Source: Aphrocallistes beatrix
Lineage: Eukaryota > Porifera > Hexactinellida > Sceptrulophora > Aphrocallistidae
Length of the DNA: 64,000 nucleotides
Reading direction: 5' to 3'
NCBI GenBank assembly: GCA_963281255.1
Contig: OY725495.1
Location: 4,278,001-4,342,000 of the forward strand
The translations under genes were made by a program, and so were the position numbers. The notes under the pieces were generated by a model that was given only the letters and a program-made list of their open reading frames with translations, ran no database searches and had not been told where the DNA came from. Below, in pieces: positions 30,930 through 42,040 of the stretch. The first letter of the stretch is position 1. Every line of letters begins with the position of its first letter.

Positions 30930-31740
30930 AGCACATCATTTGAATGCATATACTTTCAAGGATAATTATTTTGAAATCAGATATGGTAGAGATAACTACG
31001 AGTATAATGAACAGATTACTTCTACATTTAAATTTTGAAAGTAACTCAGAGCAGAGTCTAAGTAGTTAAGTGACAATGGAAATGGGTTATGTAGTGTGAA
31101 AGAGTTTTGAACAAAAACTAAAATTTTGAACTAGTTATAACCCAATATAACCCAATATTACTAAAAATGACCTGTGTATTTTGAATTTAGATTCTTATTA
31201 TATATACTACTACATGTAGTACTCGTATGCGTGATACTGCAACATCGTTACGAAAGATAATTTGAATTCGATTTAAATACCTTTATTCAAATTTGTAAAT
31301 GTACTACATATCTCGCATGGTTCACTCTCTGAAGTGTGATTTTGACTGAGTTTGAGTCTAGAACTCGATATTTTTTTATAAAACTATATTACTGTTTGCC
31401 ACCGTACAAACTGAATAATTCAGTTAATATTTGATCCAATTTTGAAATCCTAACCGTTTATACAAACTTAAAATCCAAATATTTAGTAAATTGATAAAAA
31501 CAACTTCTATCGAAACGCTAGAATATAATAAAACATAAATTTTTAGATCAGCTCCTAGTATAGGAGATGCCGACGTCCGTCCATATACATACGCTCTCTC
31601 CTGGAAATTCTGTCAGACCAAATTCCACCGAATCTGGACCATATCTAGGGCGTAACTACCATTGAGGTAGAGCAGGCAGTGCCTCTTCACTACTTCTAGC
31701 AGCGGTCTCCAGGCCAAGGCCGAGACATAATAGTTAAGAC
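30930..31740. repeat. Spacer segmental duplicate F1 (5' flank of T11)
   Basis: Near-identical to 35260-36530 (5' of T12), apart from one MITE and small indels; the first 250 bp also match 40880-41470 (5' of T13). Marks recent duplication of T11, T12 and T13 with their 5' flanks. Sequence from 31740 to 32060 has no recognisable content. Confidence 0.8.
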
Positions 31741-32063
31741 ATCTGCCTCCTCACTTTGTAGATTCTAGATACCCCCGCATATATTCCTTATGGAGATTTG
31801 AACCTGAGTGCAAATTATGAAAAAATTTCATACCTTCTCATAAAAGGTGTCACAATGTATTAGCCGATGAGATTCGAGGAATTTAATATTACAATTGGTT
31901 TTGATTTGATTGATTAACTGGGATTATACCTAACTCGATCAGCATGTTAGAATCACTATCTAACTAATACAAGAATTATTAATTTTTTACACCTTCCCTC
32001 AAAAAGTGACAGATGTGCTGACAGTGGATCAGCTGATTCGTGTGTAATCAATTTGAATAAGCG

Positions 32064-32130
32064 CCTTCACTTGCTTGGGCTGCGTGGCTTGCGGGCATTG
32101 TGTGTCTGCAGAGTCGCCCTGTAGACGTAT
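32064..32130 (+). repeat. Dispersed repeat D, 5' fragment
   Basis: Diverged first 65 bp of repeat D (AAGCGCCTTCACTTGCTTGG ... GTCGCCCTGTAGACG). Confidence 0.5.
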
Positions 32131-32405
32131 GGTGATACTAATGAACGGTTGATTACTTTGTAATTCTCTAGCTAAAGATTTCATTTATTTAAGGTTAATC
32201 ATGAATTTAATAATCAGAAGAAAAATCAGACTGATGATAAAAGGAATTAGCTTGATTTTAAGCTAACTAATCCTGAATAAAATATGCATTTGAAACCACA
32301 TTGAAAATTCACATTTCTAAATTTTTTTTTTTTACTGACTCAAAAACTTCAGTTTAGTAAAGTTAACAACAATCAAAGTATGTGTTATACTCGTATACTA
32401 TAATC

Positions 32406-32593
32406 CAGGGGCCGGCACGCGAGCCTAAATTGATGGCACACTGAGTTGAAAATATATGTGGGTCGACAGACCGACATTTATGTCTATTCAGGGATCGGTT
32501 ACCCTAGGCAGGCATGCCACTAGTACTTAAGGTCATAATATATTTACATTATAGGTAAACGGGCACACTTCATTCAAAGGTTGACGGCCTCTG
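32406..32593. mobile_element. 188-bp hAT MITE
   Basis: Termini CAGGGGCCGGCA / TTGACGGCCTCTG; perfect 8-bp duplication CTATAATC at 32398-32405 and 32594-32601. Confidence 0.8.
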
Positions 32594-32617
32594 CTATAAT
32601 CAATCAGTTTTATCATC

Positions 32618-33085
32618 TACAAGCGCGCTTCGCTTGCTTGCACTGCGCGGCTGGCGGACACTTTGTGTCCACTGGAGGCGCCCTTTGGGCGCCTGGGGTC
32701 ACATTGATTTAATTATAAGGGAGATAACATCTCCAAATAGGTCTGTTCTACTGTTATAATCGATATCGAACGAAAAATCTCCAAATTTGTCAATTTTTTA
32801 AATTTTGATGCGTAATGATGACGCCATAACAGAGTGATGAGTTATCATTTTTTATGATAGTTGTATCATATGTGGGACATATTAATATACATATTATATT
32901 AAAATTTCAGCCTTCTATCTCCTATAATGGTGGAGTTATGCCCGAATAACTGTATTGCTTAACTTTAAAAAATGTGACAATGACGTCATAATTCCATGAT
33001 GAGTCGACATTTTCGTCTGAGCTCAGACCTTAGTGGAGCCATAGCAAAAATACTCCCACATGCCAAAAATCAGCTTTCTGCGCCT
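32618..33085 (+). repeat. Dispersed repeat D, fullest copy
   Basis: About 470 bp from CAAGCGCGCTTCGCTTGC to CATAGCAAAAATACTCCCAC. It holds two related units, each a CRE-like octamer (TGACGCCA here in the first, TGACGTCA in the second) followed 12-13 bp later by GATGAGT. Non-coding. Other copies: 17039, 36530/39094, 61656, 63900. Confidence 0.75.
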
Positions 33086-33113
33086 GACAGTTTCTTCAAT
33101 CAATTCGTTACAT

Positions 33114-33170
33114 ATATATATATATATATATAAACAAATAAACAAATAAATAAATATACATTAATCGAGT
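33114..33170. repeat. (TA)n microsatellite and AAAT-rich run
   Basis: (TA)9-10 at about 33112-33132, followed by AAACAAATAAACAAATAAAT. Confidence 0.85.
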
Positions 33171-33286
33171 TTTAATAGTAAGGATAACTGTTGTACAATC
33201 AAATAATAGACTCAAAATAGCAAAAAGTATGATTGTGGATTAGAAATTACACATTCGAATTAGTAATAGTTGAACAGGTTTGTATA

Positions 33287-33758
33287 CCAATCCGACAAAA
33301 GTATTTGACACTTGATTCTTTCCCATAAAATAATACTAAAAGGGGTCTATTCATGAGAGTTACTACTTCTAAACGGTATACAGTTAATCGGATTCCAGAT
33401 TCGAATAATATACAATCATTTTAGTCACAGGTTAGTTTTTCTAATTAATCACTCATTCCTAACTTTTTGTAATCATCAACCAGTGCCACCTTATGCCACA
33501 CACACCTATTTTGACTATTGTACATTATGGGAATGCATTACCTATGGTGGCTCAGGCTGACAAGAGTAATTTATTAGTTATGTTCAACTGTGATTAATTT
33601 GGATGTGTAGATTAAATCAGATTTTTAGTATCTCTTTGTTCGAATAATACATTCCCATTCCGGTTAGTCCACTTCTAATCTACTTCGTGAATAGACCCAT
33701 TTTAGTACAATTTGTATGTGAAATAATGAAGTGTTTAAATAATTTTGTCTCATTGGTG
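33287..33758. mobile_element. 472-bp TA-flanked MITE, Tc1/mariner-like
   Basis: Inverted ends CCAATCCGACAAAAGTATTT / ATTTTGTCTCATTGGTG, long subterminal similarity (GGGTCTATTC on both sides), flanked by TA. Same family as 35516-35974 and 1-58. Confidence 0.75.
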
Positions 33759-33906
33759 TATAAGATAATTAGGTCAAAGTTAAAAAAAGAGGCAAAAGGT
33801 AAAATACAGAAAGAAGTATAGTCTACAATGAAAATAAGTTATGAATAGTAAGATACGTAAAATAAACAACAAACATTGAGGAAGAAAATAATGTACAAAA
33901 CAAATG

Positions 33907-35196
33907 CTAAATATTTTTGAGAATTCGAACTGTAATCTCCAACTCCAAACTGTCTGATTCAATGAACTCTTTCAAATCTGTAGAGAGAGGAATTGAAGCT
34001 ATTTTAGGCATACTCGTACTCGTAAGGTAATATTGGTGATTAGGGAAAGCTATCAGTGGACTTTTGAAGATCAGAGAATTCTTGATGACGACTCTATGAC
34101 AAACCACTCGTGTTATAAAAATAGCTGTACAAGGCCATTTCAATGAATCGAATTTTCCTCCAGCTTTATTATTTAGTTCAATTATAAAATTACGAGCATC
34201 AGAGGAATGAATCAACTGAAATCTATAACCTGCAACTGTAAATAAATCAGAATAACTATTATAATTATGACAGAGATTAGGTTGAAACTTCTTAGCAAAT
34301 TCAGTTATAGTCCACCTTACTTTACCGTAATTTTCGAAAAAAGAATCTTTCAAGATTTCAACTTCCTCAGTTAAAGCGTTAATTTCCTTACTTTTAATCT
34401 TTATTTCATCTTTTAGCTCCTTAATCTCGCTTTCAAAGATTTCAACTTTTTTTAACTTTTCATCAAAAGCAGTGAGTTTCAGTTCTGTGTGTAGTAGTCT
34501 ATTCTCTTCCAAATGTTGTTTCAACTCTCGTCGTTTCAACCTCACCACTTCACACCTGTACTTCTCATACGGACACACAACTGACTCTTCAGAACACTCA
34601 CTCTCGAGATGAAACAAAATACTCTCGCGACGAACACGTGTCCCACATCCCAATTCACACAACCCTTCTACCTTCCCACACACCTTCACATGCTCTACCA
34701 TCTCACACACCTTATGCACTCCCGAACAGTGCAAACACGCCTCTTCACGTTGGGAGCATTCCTCCCGCATGTGCCTTCCCATCTCATCACGTGTTGTCAC
34801 AACGCCACACAACAGCTGACACGACTCATACACGTGACCACATGTAGTCAGGTGATTTTCCACAATCTCCAGCCTACCCAACCACTCACAGCCTCGCTTG
34901 GATAAGGGACAGGCACACTTCAATGGTAAAATAATATTTCTGAGGAATTCGACTGGGTTAGTATTTTCATCTTCTCGCTTACAAAAATTACACAATTGTT
35001 CTCCATTGTTAGAAATAGAAGCGTCTTTCATTATTCCTTTACATCTCAGACATGTTAGCATGCTATTTTCTCTCTCAGAAAGCTTTTCGGTTAGAATGTC
35101 ACTTCTGTATCCTCCCAATGAACCTCCCTCTAGCTTAACTCGACATAACTCAGTCCCTGTCTCAGGTTGTAGCGGTACACTTGTTCTTGTTGCCAT
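33907..35196 (-). CDS. TRAF-like protein, copy T12 (class B coil)
   Basis: 429 residues; ATG at 35196. N-terminal half is of the T11/T13 type (LSERENSMLTCLRCKG, NTNPVEFLRN), but the coil is class B as in T8 (FESEIKELKDEIKIKSKE, LTEEVEILKD), so the copy looks like a mosaic. Finger 3-4 linker KVEGLCELGC. MATH about 300-429 with CHNYNSYSDLFTVAGYRFQL, GGKFDSLKWPCTAIF (the usual LEWPFKA motif is altered) and an extra residue in CHRVVIKNS. The second loop is long (NHQYYLTSTSMPKIAS). Open; the altered W-P-F motif suggests a changed MATH core or binding face. Confidence 0.9.
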   Translation of the reverse strand: MATRTSVPLQPETGTELCRVKLEGGSLGGYRSDILTEKLSERENSMLTCLRCKGIMKDASISNNGEQLCNFCKREDENTNPVEFLRNIILPLKCACPLSKRGCEWLGRLEIVENHLTTCGHVYESCQLLCGVVTTRDEMGRHMREECSQREEACLHCSGVHKVCEMVEHVKVCGKVEGLCELGCGTRVRRESILFHLESECSEESVVCPYEKYRCEVVRLKRRELKQHLEENRLLHTELKLTAFDEKLKKVEIFESEIKELKDEIKIKSKEINALTEEVEILKDSFFENYGKVRWTITEFAKKFQPNLCHNYNSYSDLFTVAGYRFQLIHSSDARNFIIELNNKAGGKFDSLKWPCTAIFITRVVCHRVVIKNSLIFKSPLIAFPNHQYYLTSTSMPKIASIPLSTDLKEFIESDSLELEITVRILKNI

Positions 35197-35239
35197 CAAT
35201 ATCAGTTCAATTACAAATCAATATCAATTCTCTAAATGA

Positions 35240-35247
35240 TATTTATA
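35240..35247 (-). promoter_or_regulatory. TATA box of T12
   Basis: TATAAATA, 44 nt from the ATG at 35196. Confidence 0.65.
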
Positions 35248-35259
35248 GAAAAGCACATC

Positions 35260-36530
35260 ATTTGAATGCATATACTTTCAAGGATAATTATTTTGAAATC
35301 AGATATGGTAGAGATAACTATAATGAACAGATTACTTCTACATTTAAATTTTGAAAGTAACTCAGAGCAGAGTCTTTAAGTAGTTAAGTGACAATGGAAA
35401 TGGGTTATGTAGTGTGAAAGAGTTTTGAACAAAAACTAAAATTTTGAAGTAGTTGAAAGATAACCCAATATTACTAAAAATGACCTGTGTATTTTGAATT
35501 TAGATTATTATTATACACTTCCCAGACAAAAGTATTCGCACACTTCATTATCTCAAGTGCATTTAATACTGAAATGGGTCTATTCATGAAGATTAAAACT
35601 CCGAAACGGTAAGTGATAACTAACCAGGCTTCAAATTCGAAATCTTCGCATTCGAATTACTTATTGCATGTAATTTCAAATCAATTATTAATTCCCAATG
35701 TTTTCAAATTATCAATCACTGCCACTTTGTGCCATGTATGTCCCTTTTATCCACATACATGATTGTGTACTGTGCCACAGGTTGATATTTTTACTTTTTT
35801 CAATTTATTAGAAATCTTCAACTATTGCTAATTCGAATGTGAAGATTTCGAATCTTAAATCAGACTTTTAATAGCTCTTAGAGTTTGAATACTATTCCCT
35901 TCGTGAAAAGAGTCAATTTAGTACTATTTGTATGGAGAATAATATAGTGTACAAATACTTTTGTCCGGTTAGTGTATATAGTACTTATGCGTGATACTGC
36001 AATATCGTTATGAAATATAATTTGAATTAGATTCAAATACCTTTATTCAATTTTGTAAATGTACTACATATCTCGCATGGCTCACTCTCTGAAGTGTGAC
36101 TTTGACTGAGTTTGAGTCTAGAACTCGATATTTTTATAAAAAACTATATTACTGTTTGCCACCGTACAAACTGAATAATTCAATATTTAAACAATTTTGA
36201 AATCCTAACCGTTTATACAAACTTAAAAATTGATAAAAACGAACTTCTATTGAAACGCTAGAATATAAAAAAACATAAATTTTTAGTTCAGCTCCCAGTA
36301 TAGGAGATGCCTAGTGGTATGAGCGGCATGCGATGTCCGTCCATACATACGCTCTCTCCTGGAAATCTGTCAGACCAAATTCCACCGAATCTGGACCATA
36401 TCTAGGGCGTAACTACCATTGAGGTAGAGCAGGCAGTTGCCTCTTCGCTACTTCTAGCAGCGGTCTCCAGGCCAAGGCCGAGACATAACTTTAAGACATC
36501 TGCCTCCTCACCTAGCAGATTCTAGAGTCT
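35260..36530. repeat. Spacer segmental duplicate F2 (5' flank of T12)
   Basis: Counterpart of 30930-31740; carries the extra element at 35516-35974, absent from F1. Confidence 0.8.
35516..35974. mobile_element. 459-bp TA-flanked MITE with a paralogous empty site
   Basis: Ends CACTTCCCAGACAAAAGTATT / AATACTTTTGTCCGGTTAGTG, split by TA at 35514-35515 and 35975-35976. F1 near 31200-31215 (TCTTATTATATATACT) is the empty site. Confidence 0.85.
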
Positions 36531-36711
36531 TTTGGCTATGGCTCCACTAAGTTCTGAGCTCAGACGAAAATGTCACTCATCATGAAATTATGACGCCATT
36601 GTCATCTTTTTTATAATTAAAAATTTCATTTTTTCGACCATAACTCAGCCATTTTAGGTGATAGAAGGCTGAAATTATGATAGAATGTGTATATTAATAT
36701 ATCTCATACAT
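36530..36711 (-). repeat. Dispersed repeat D, reverse copy, part 1
   Basis: Reverse-oriented second half of repeat D (TTGGCTATGGCTCCACTAAG onward). It is interrupted at 36711 by the hAT element and resumes at 39094. Confidence 0.7.
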
Positions 36712-37689
36712 CAGGGGTGCTCAAACTTTTAAATATACGGGCCACTTTAAAAATTAGGCTCCGCCTTACGGGCCACAAAGCCTCTGGCTTTAGTTTAATC
36801 AATTTTCGAGCTATACTATTTGACCTCATATTGCATTAACAATGGATTCTACTTGTAAATTCAGGTTATTGACTTAAATTATAATCTTTTAAATGGATTC
36901 GAATCATTTGATGTCTCTTTTGGACTCAGCTTGTTTTTCAGCAAGTGGACAATAGTACTAAACCTAGATTTGGGGTATACTATGCAAGGCCGGCGAGAGG
37001 GGGGGGCAGGGGGGCAAAATACCCAGGCCCCGGGGCTTTGCAAGGGTCCGGCAAAGCGGGCCGCGTGCCCGTTGCGACTTCAGTCTTAGGGTGACTGGCG
37101 TAACTGCAATGCGGACCAATGAAATGTTGAAACCATTATGTGTACCTACGAAATACCTCTTATATTTGTCTGTGTGTTTCTCTCGCTTATTAGAGTATTA
37201 GCGCGCATTTGGCTGGCGAATGAAAGAATGGATTCTTACTATCATAATCGGGGAGCAAGAAGAGAAAGGAGAAGATTGTAAGGGAAAAAAGTGCCAAACG
37301 AGGGCAGAGATCATTTTCCAGATTTTTGATCTCAGGCGGAAAATGCTCTACTTGTGTTGATGATGCAGCTATGATTTCTGTAGAAAGTGATGCTGCTGAT
37401 GTTGACGATACGTATACTTCGCGATTTGATTGTGAGCTCACACTGGAACAATCTTGTTCTGACAGTAGTAGCTGTAGTAGTGCGGCATTGGAGGTTCAGC
37501 CGTCCCGAACTGTATCACCGAGATCCTCTGGCTCTATAGCTCCTACCGCTAAAAGTACAGTTGTAGAAAGTACTCCCTTGATATCGGTAGGGCAGCTGCA
37601 TAATTTTGACATCGGAATGCTCGACAACGAGACACCTTCCTCTATGTTGAAGTGGAGAACATAGATGGCCTTATCCGTGATCTGGAGAA

Positions 37690-37830
37690 CTTAAAGCAAA
37701 GTGGTCTTCAATTCTGGCGGAATGCAAAGCTGTGGCAAGAGGGTTGAACATTGAGATGTGAAACGAAAAAGGAGACGGAGGAGGTTTTTTGACGAATCGG
37801 ATGTGTCTGACGAAACCGTCGATGGATGAG
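37690..37830 (+). pseudogene. Remnant of a second hAT-type transposase (plus strand)
   Basis: Readable pieces LILAECKAVARGLNIEM and, after a stop and shift, KRKRRRRRFFDES, resembling the basic KRxRRRKxFDE motif of ZMYM1-like hAT proteins. Opposite strand to the BED remnant at 38435-38633, which implies nesting. Confidence 0.5.
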
Positions 37831-38434
37831 GACGATGACGACCCTTCTATATCAGTCGTTGCTAGACGAAGACACTGCTCCAAATGTGAATCAGTGATGG
37901 TTGATCTAATTGTGGATTTTGTATGCTTCATGCTGGAGAACATCTGCCACATAAATCAGGGATTTACTACATAAAAAGTAGTAAGTAAATTTCCTGGATT
38001 GCGAGCAAAAAAAAAGTAGCAAGTAAATTACCTGGACACCTTGATGAAATGGACATGGTTAAATTAAGAAAATTCTGATTCTGAAATACTCAAATATTCC
38101 TGTAAATCCCTCGATGCTCCCTCTTTTCGGTCATATATTGCACAATCAATAATTTCTTCTCCTCACGCCAACTAAATGTCGGTCAAAAAAGTAAAAAAAA
38201 AGCAGTGAGTAAAACTAAATCTAAAATGGAGGAAAAAATAAAATAGCAAGTAAGCGGTAGGAAAAAAAAAATCCGTAAAACTTTTTTTTTTTTCCAGTTC
38301 TGGAATCCCTGACATAAATATGTGTTTCCAAAGAGTAAAATATTTTTGCTGCGTGCGTTGTCAATTTGGGAAAATTTTCCGCTGATACACATGTTTTATA
38401 AAATTGTAGTTTGTTTGTCTGTGCGTGATTGACC

Positions 38435-38633
38435 TTAGAGACTAGAATACATGGCTGCATGTTTAGTATCGTAGTGTCTTTTTAAATTGTATTCCTTGAT
38501 GGCAGATATTGTTTCTCCGCATATTAAACAAACAGGCTTTCCATTACTCTCGACAAAAAATATAGATCTGTCCATTTTTCATTAAACTGCGAGATACTTC
38601 ACTGTAATCTCGTTTTCTGCTAGAACTCGCCAT
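38435..38633 (-). pseudogene. N-terminal remnant of hAT transposase with BED-type zinc finger
   Basis: From ATG at 38633, with one extra base in a T-run near 38555: MASSSRKRDY, then GKPVCLICGETISAIKEYN and LKRHYDTKH. C-x2-C plus H-x4-H spacing is that of the N-terminal finger of hAT/GTF2IRD2-like transposases. It stops at 38435. Confidence 0.7.
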
Positions 38634-39093
38634 TTCAATTTAGGTTCTGCCTCCTACGTTATAGCCCTTTGGGTCACCCGGCCCGAAGGCACCGGGCCGA
38701 TACATTCACGGTATAAATAAGTATCACACTCACAATTCACTAACATAACTAAAACTCTATAGAAATCTACTATCCTTTCTGCTTTCTCCGGTCGTCCGTC
38801 ATGATGTTGCATGTTTTAGTAGAGTTAAACTGCATGATACACAGTTCTAGGACTTTGGGAATGTATATGGTAAGCTTGTAGCCAGCCAGGTAGGCCCTCC
38901 TAGACTATGCGCCCCATAGCCGACGATGCCGGGTAGAGCAGGGCAGCCCCTCAGGGCCGCCCGGCCCATGCCGGGTAACCGGGTGGGTCCGACGCCTATG
39001 AATCTACTGTATATATATATGACTAATGAAAACAAGCGAATTATCCGCGGGCCACAGCGAATGGTCTCGCGGGTCACCGTTTGAGCACCCTTG

Positions 39094-39366
39094 TCATATA
39101 TGATGTAACTATCATCAAAAAATGATGACTCACCACTTTGTTATGACCTCATCATTACGCACCAAAAATCTTTAAAATTGAAAATTTTCATTTTTCGTGC
39201 GATATCGATTACTAAATTAGGACAAACGTATATTTAGAGATGATATCTCCCTTATAATTAATCAATTCAATCGTTTCTTAAATATTCCCAGGCATCCACA
39301 GGGCTACTCTACGGACACACAGTGTCCGCAAGCCAAGCAGCGCATGCAAGCAAAGTGCGCTTGATA
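39094..39366 (-). repeat. Dispersed repeat D, reverse copy, part 2
   Basis: Continuation of 36530-36711 after the hAT insertion, ending at the GC-rich end (CAAGCCAAGCAGCGCATGCA). A CRE-like octamer here is mutated (TGACCTCA). Confidence 0.7.
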
Positions 39367-39528
39367 ATTAAGTCAAGATTGTAAAAAAAGAGGTAAAAGG
39401 TAAATACAGGAAGAAGGATGTTCTAGAAGTATTCAAACATAGTCTACAATCAAAATACATTAGGAATAGTAGAAATAATTCAAGTAAACAACTAACATTT
39501 AAGAAGAAAATAATTTACGTAACTAGAG

Positions 39529-40809
39529 CTAAATATTTTGGAGAATTCGAACTGTAACCTCCAACTCCAAACTATCTGATTCAATGAACTCTTTAAAATC
39601 AGTAGAGAGAGGAATCGAAGCTATTTTAGGCCATGATATGGCATGCTGTTGGTTGGGTAAAACTATCAGAGGACTTTTAAAGATCAGAGAATTATTGATA
39701 TCTTTATGACAAACCACTCGTGTTATAAAAATAGCTTTGAAAATACATTCTAATGAATCATATTTTCCTCCAATTCTAGGATTGAATTCAATTACAAAAT
39801 TATGAGCATCAGAAGAATGAATCGACGTAAATCTATAACCTGCAACTATAAATGAATCAAAACTGCTACGGCCAAGGTTGGGCTGAAACTTCTTAACAAA
39901 TTGAGTTATAGTCCACTTCAATTGACTATAATTTTCGAAGGAACAATCTTCCAAGATTTCAACTTTCTTAGTTAAAGCGTTAATTTCCTTACTTTTAATC
40001 TCTATTTCATCTTTTAGCTCCTTAATCTCGCTTTCAAAGATTTCAATATTATTCACATATGTCTCAAACTTTTCATCAAAAGCAGTGAGTTTCAGCTCTG
40101 TGTGTAGACATCTATTCTCTTCCAAATGTTGTTCCAACTCTCGTCGTTTTAACCCCACCACTTCACACCTGTACTTCTCATACGGACACACAACTGACTC
40201 TTCAGAACACTCACTCGAGAGATGAAACAAAATACTCTCGCGATGCACACGTGTCCCACATCCCAATTCACACAACACTTCTACTTTCCCACACACCTTC
40301 ACATGCTCTACCATCTCACACACCTTATGCACTCCCGAACAGTGCAAACACGCCTCTTCACGTTGGGAGCATTCCTCCCGCATGTGCCTTCCCATCTCAT
40401 CACGTGTTGTCACAACGCCACACAACAGCTGACACGACTCATACACGTGACCACATGTAGTCAGGTGATTTTCCACATTCTCCAGCCTACCCAACCACTC
40501 ACAGCCTCGCTTGGATAAGGGACAGGCACACTTCAATGGTAAAATAATATTTCTGAGGAATTCGACTGGGTTAGTATTTTCATCTTCTCGCTTACAAAAA
40601 ATACACAACTGTTCTCCATTGTTAGAAATAGAAGCGTATTTCATTATTCCTTTACATCTCAGACACGTTAGCATACTATTTTCTCTCTCAGAAAGCTTTT
40701 CGGTTAGAATATCACTTCTGTATCCTCCCAATGAACCTCCCTCTGGTTTAACTCGACATAACTCAGTTCCTGTCTCAGGTTCCAACGGTACACTTGTTCT
40801 TGTTGCCAT
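39529..40809 (-). CDS. TRAF-like protein, copy T13 (class B coil)
   Basis: 426 residues; ATG at 40809. Sister of T12: same N-terminal type and class B coil (FESEIKELKDEIEIKSKE, LTKKVEILED). N-terminal VKPEGGSLGG and MKYASISNN are private changes. MATH about 297-426 with LGRSSFDSFIVAGYRF, GGKYDSLECIFKAIF (the W-P of LEWPFKA is lost, read as LECIFKA) and CHKDINNS. The W-P pair is a hallmark of TRAF-C cores, so this copy and T12 may have relaxed or shifted MATH function. The frame is fully open. Confidence 0.88.
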   Translation of the reverse strand: MATRTSVPLEPETGTELCRVKPEGGSLGGYRSDILTEKLSERENSMLTCLRCKGIMKYASISNNGEQLCIFCKREDENTNPVEFLRNIILPLKCACPLSKRGCEWLGRLENVENHLTTCGHVYESCQLLCGVVTTRDEMGRHMREECSQREEACLHCSGVHKVCEMVEHVKVCGKVEVLCELGCGTRVHRESILFHLSSECSEESVVCPYEKYRCEVVGLKRRELEQHLEENRCLHTELKLTAFDEKFETYVNNIEIFESEIKELKDEIEIKSKEINALTKKVEILEDCSFENYSQLKWTITQFVKKFQPNLGRSSFDSFIVAGYRFTSIHSSDAHNFVIEFNPRIGGKYDSLECIFKAIFITRVVCHKDINNSLIFKSPLIVLPNQQHAISWPKIASIPLSTDFKEFIESDSLELEVTVRILQNI

Positions 40810-40852
40810 CAATACCAGTTCAATTACAAATCAAAATCTATTCTCTAAATAC

Positions 40853-40860
40853 TATTTATA
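40853..40860 (-). promoter_or_regulatory. TATA box of T13
   Basis: TATAAATA, 44 nt from the ATG at 40809. Confidence 0.65.
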
Positions 40861-40931
40861 GAAAAGCACATCATTTGAATGCATATATTTTCAAGGATAT
40901 TTAATTTGAAATCAGATATGATAGAGATAAC

Positions 40932-41250
40932 CTAAGTTGACTAATTAATTAAAAAATGGCAAAGAAATATGAATTATTCAAATAATTCATAATTCAAGTA
41001 TGAATTAGTCAATCATGTGTAATAAAAAGGAAAGTAACAATTACTAACTAATAGAGATTATAGAAATTGTTCCAAACATTTTCTATAGCTTTGATCCATC
41101 AATCCTCGACAACAATATTTCCACTTCCTGAATTAAAATTATTCGAATAATTTATTCCTACAATTTATGACTTTTCTTTGCTAAAACTATATATTTTACC
41201 GGTTTAATGAATTATGAATTATTCATTAATTCACGAATTAGTCAACTTAG
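40932..41250. mobile_element. 319-bp MITE with 8-bp target duplication
   Basis: Perfect termini CTAAGTTGACTAATT / AATTAGTCAACTTAG; GAGATAAC on both sides (40924-40931, 41251-41258). The flanks of T11 and T12 (GTAGAGATAACTA near 30988 and 35308) are empty sites. 8 bp suggests hAT. Confidence 0.85.
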
Positions 41251-41546
41251 GAGATAACTATAATGAACAGATTACTTCTGCATTTACATTTTGAAAGTAA
41301 CTCAGAGCAGAGTCTTTAAGTAATTAAGTGACAACCATTAGAAATGGGTTATGTAGTGCCTGGTGTTGTTTTGTATGGGCATAGACCTCTCGAAAGAGTT
41401 TTCAACAAAAACTGTTGAACTAGTTAAAAGATAACCCAATGTTACTAAAAATAATCTGTGTATTTTGAATTTACGTAGATTCTTGTTTCTGGTAAACGGA
41501 CACTTCTTCGCACGAACATTTCGTGGCCAGACAGTCCTTTAAACAA

Positions 41547-41807
41547 TAGTTACCGGGCAATGTGTAGCGGAATTTTAGCCTCTGCTTCACGGGAATTTCG
41601 AATCATTAGAGACTAAAATAAACGGGTACTAATGTAAAAGGAACGGAAGTTGAGGCTTTTGAGTAGAATATGTTTGAATAAAAGGTCAAAATAAGGGCTT
41701 TTGATTGAGAAATAAGTAGATGCGAAAGGGGTAATTCAGGGAACGAAAATTCCGCGTGAAGAAAATGCCAGGGACGAAAGTTCCGCTACCAATTGTCCGG
41801 TAACTAA
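41547..41807. mobile_element. MITE-like inverted repeat element
   Basis: About 45-bp imperfect inverted ends (TAGTTACCGGGCAATGTGTA / CTACCAATTGTCCGGTAACTA). No target duplication could be fixed. Confidence 0.6.
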
Positions 41808-42040
41808 TTTTCAGAGGATGAAATTACAGACCGACTGGTGTATGAGGTTTTCTATTCAAGCTAAGAAATTTGAAATTTGTTACTATCAAATCGCGGTGGA
41901 GCGTGGGAAGATAATTCCCCCATCCCCCCGCTTCTGACGTCCCCAAATGTACAAGATACAATTAAAATGCATTATAAATAGTAGAAATACGTAAATGTTA
42001 ACAAGGAACTTTAGAAAGCAAATAATATACGTAATTAGAA

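Larger units (their letters stand above)
36712..39093 (-). mobile_element. 2.4-kb non-autonomous hAT element
   Basis: Termini CAGGGGTGCTCAAAC / GTTTGAGCACCCTTG (one mismatch) and 8-bp flanks TCATACAT (36704-36711) and TCATATAT (39094-39101), also one mismatch. On the minus strand it keeps an N-terminal BED-finger remnant (38633-38435) and, 40 bp on, a C-terminal transposase remnant (LFGNTYLCQGF, near 38340-38300), so the middle has been lost. GC-rich patches near 36985-37075 and 38665-39000 and a plus-strand remnant at 37690-37830 suggest a second, ZMYM1-like hAT element inserted within it. Confidence 0.8.
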
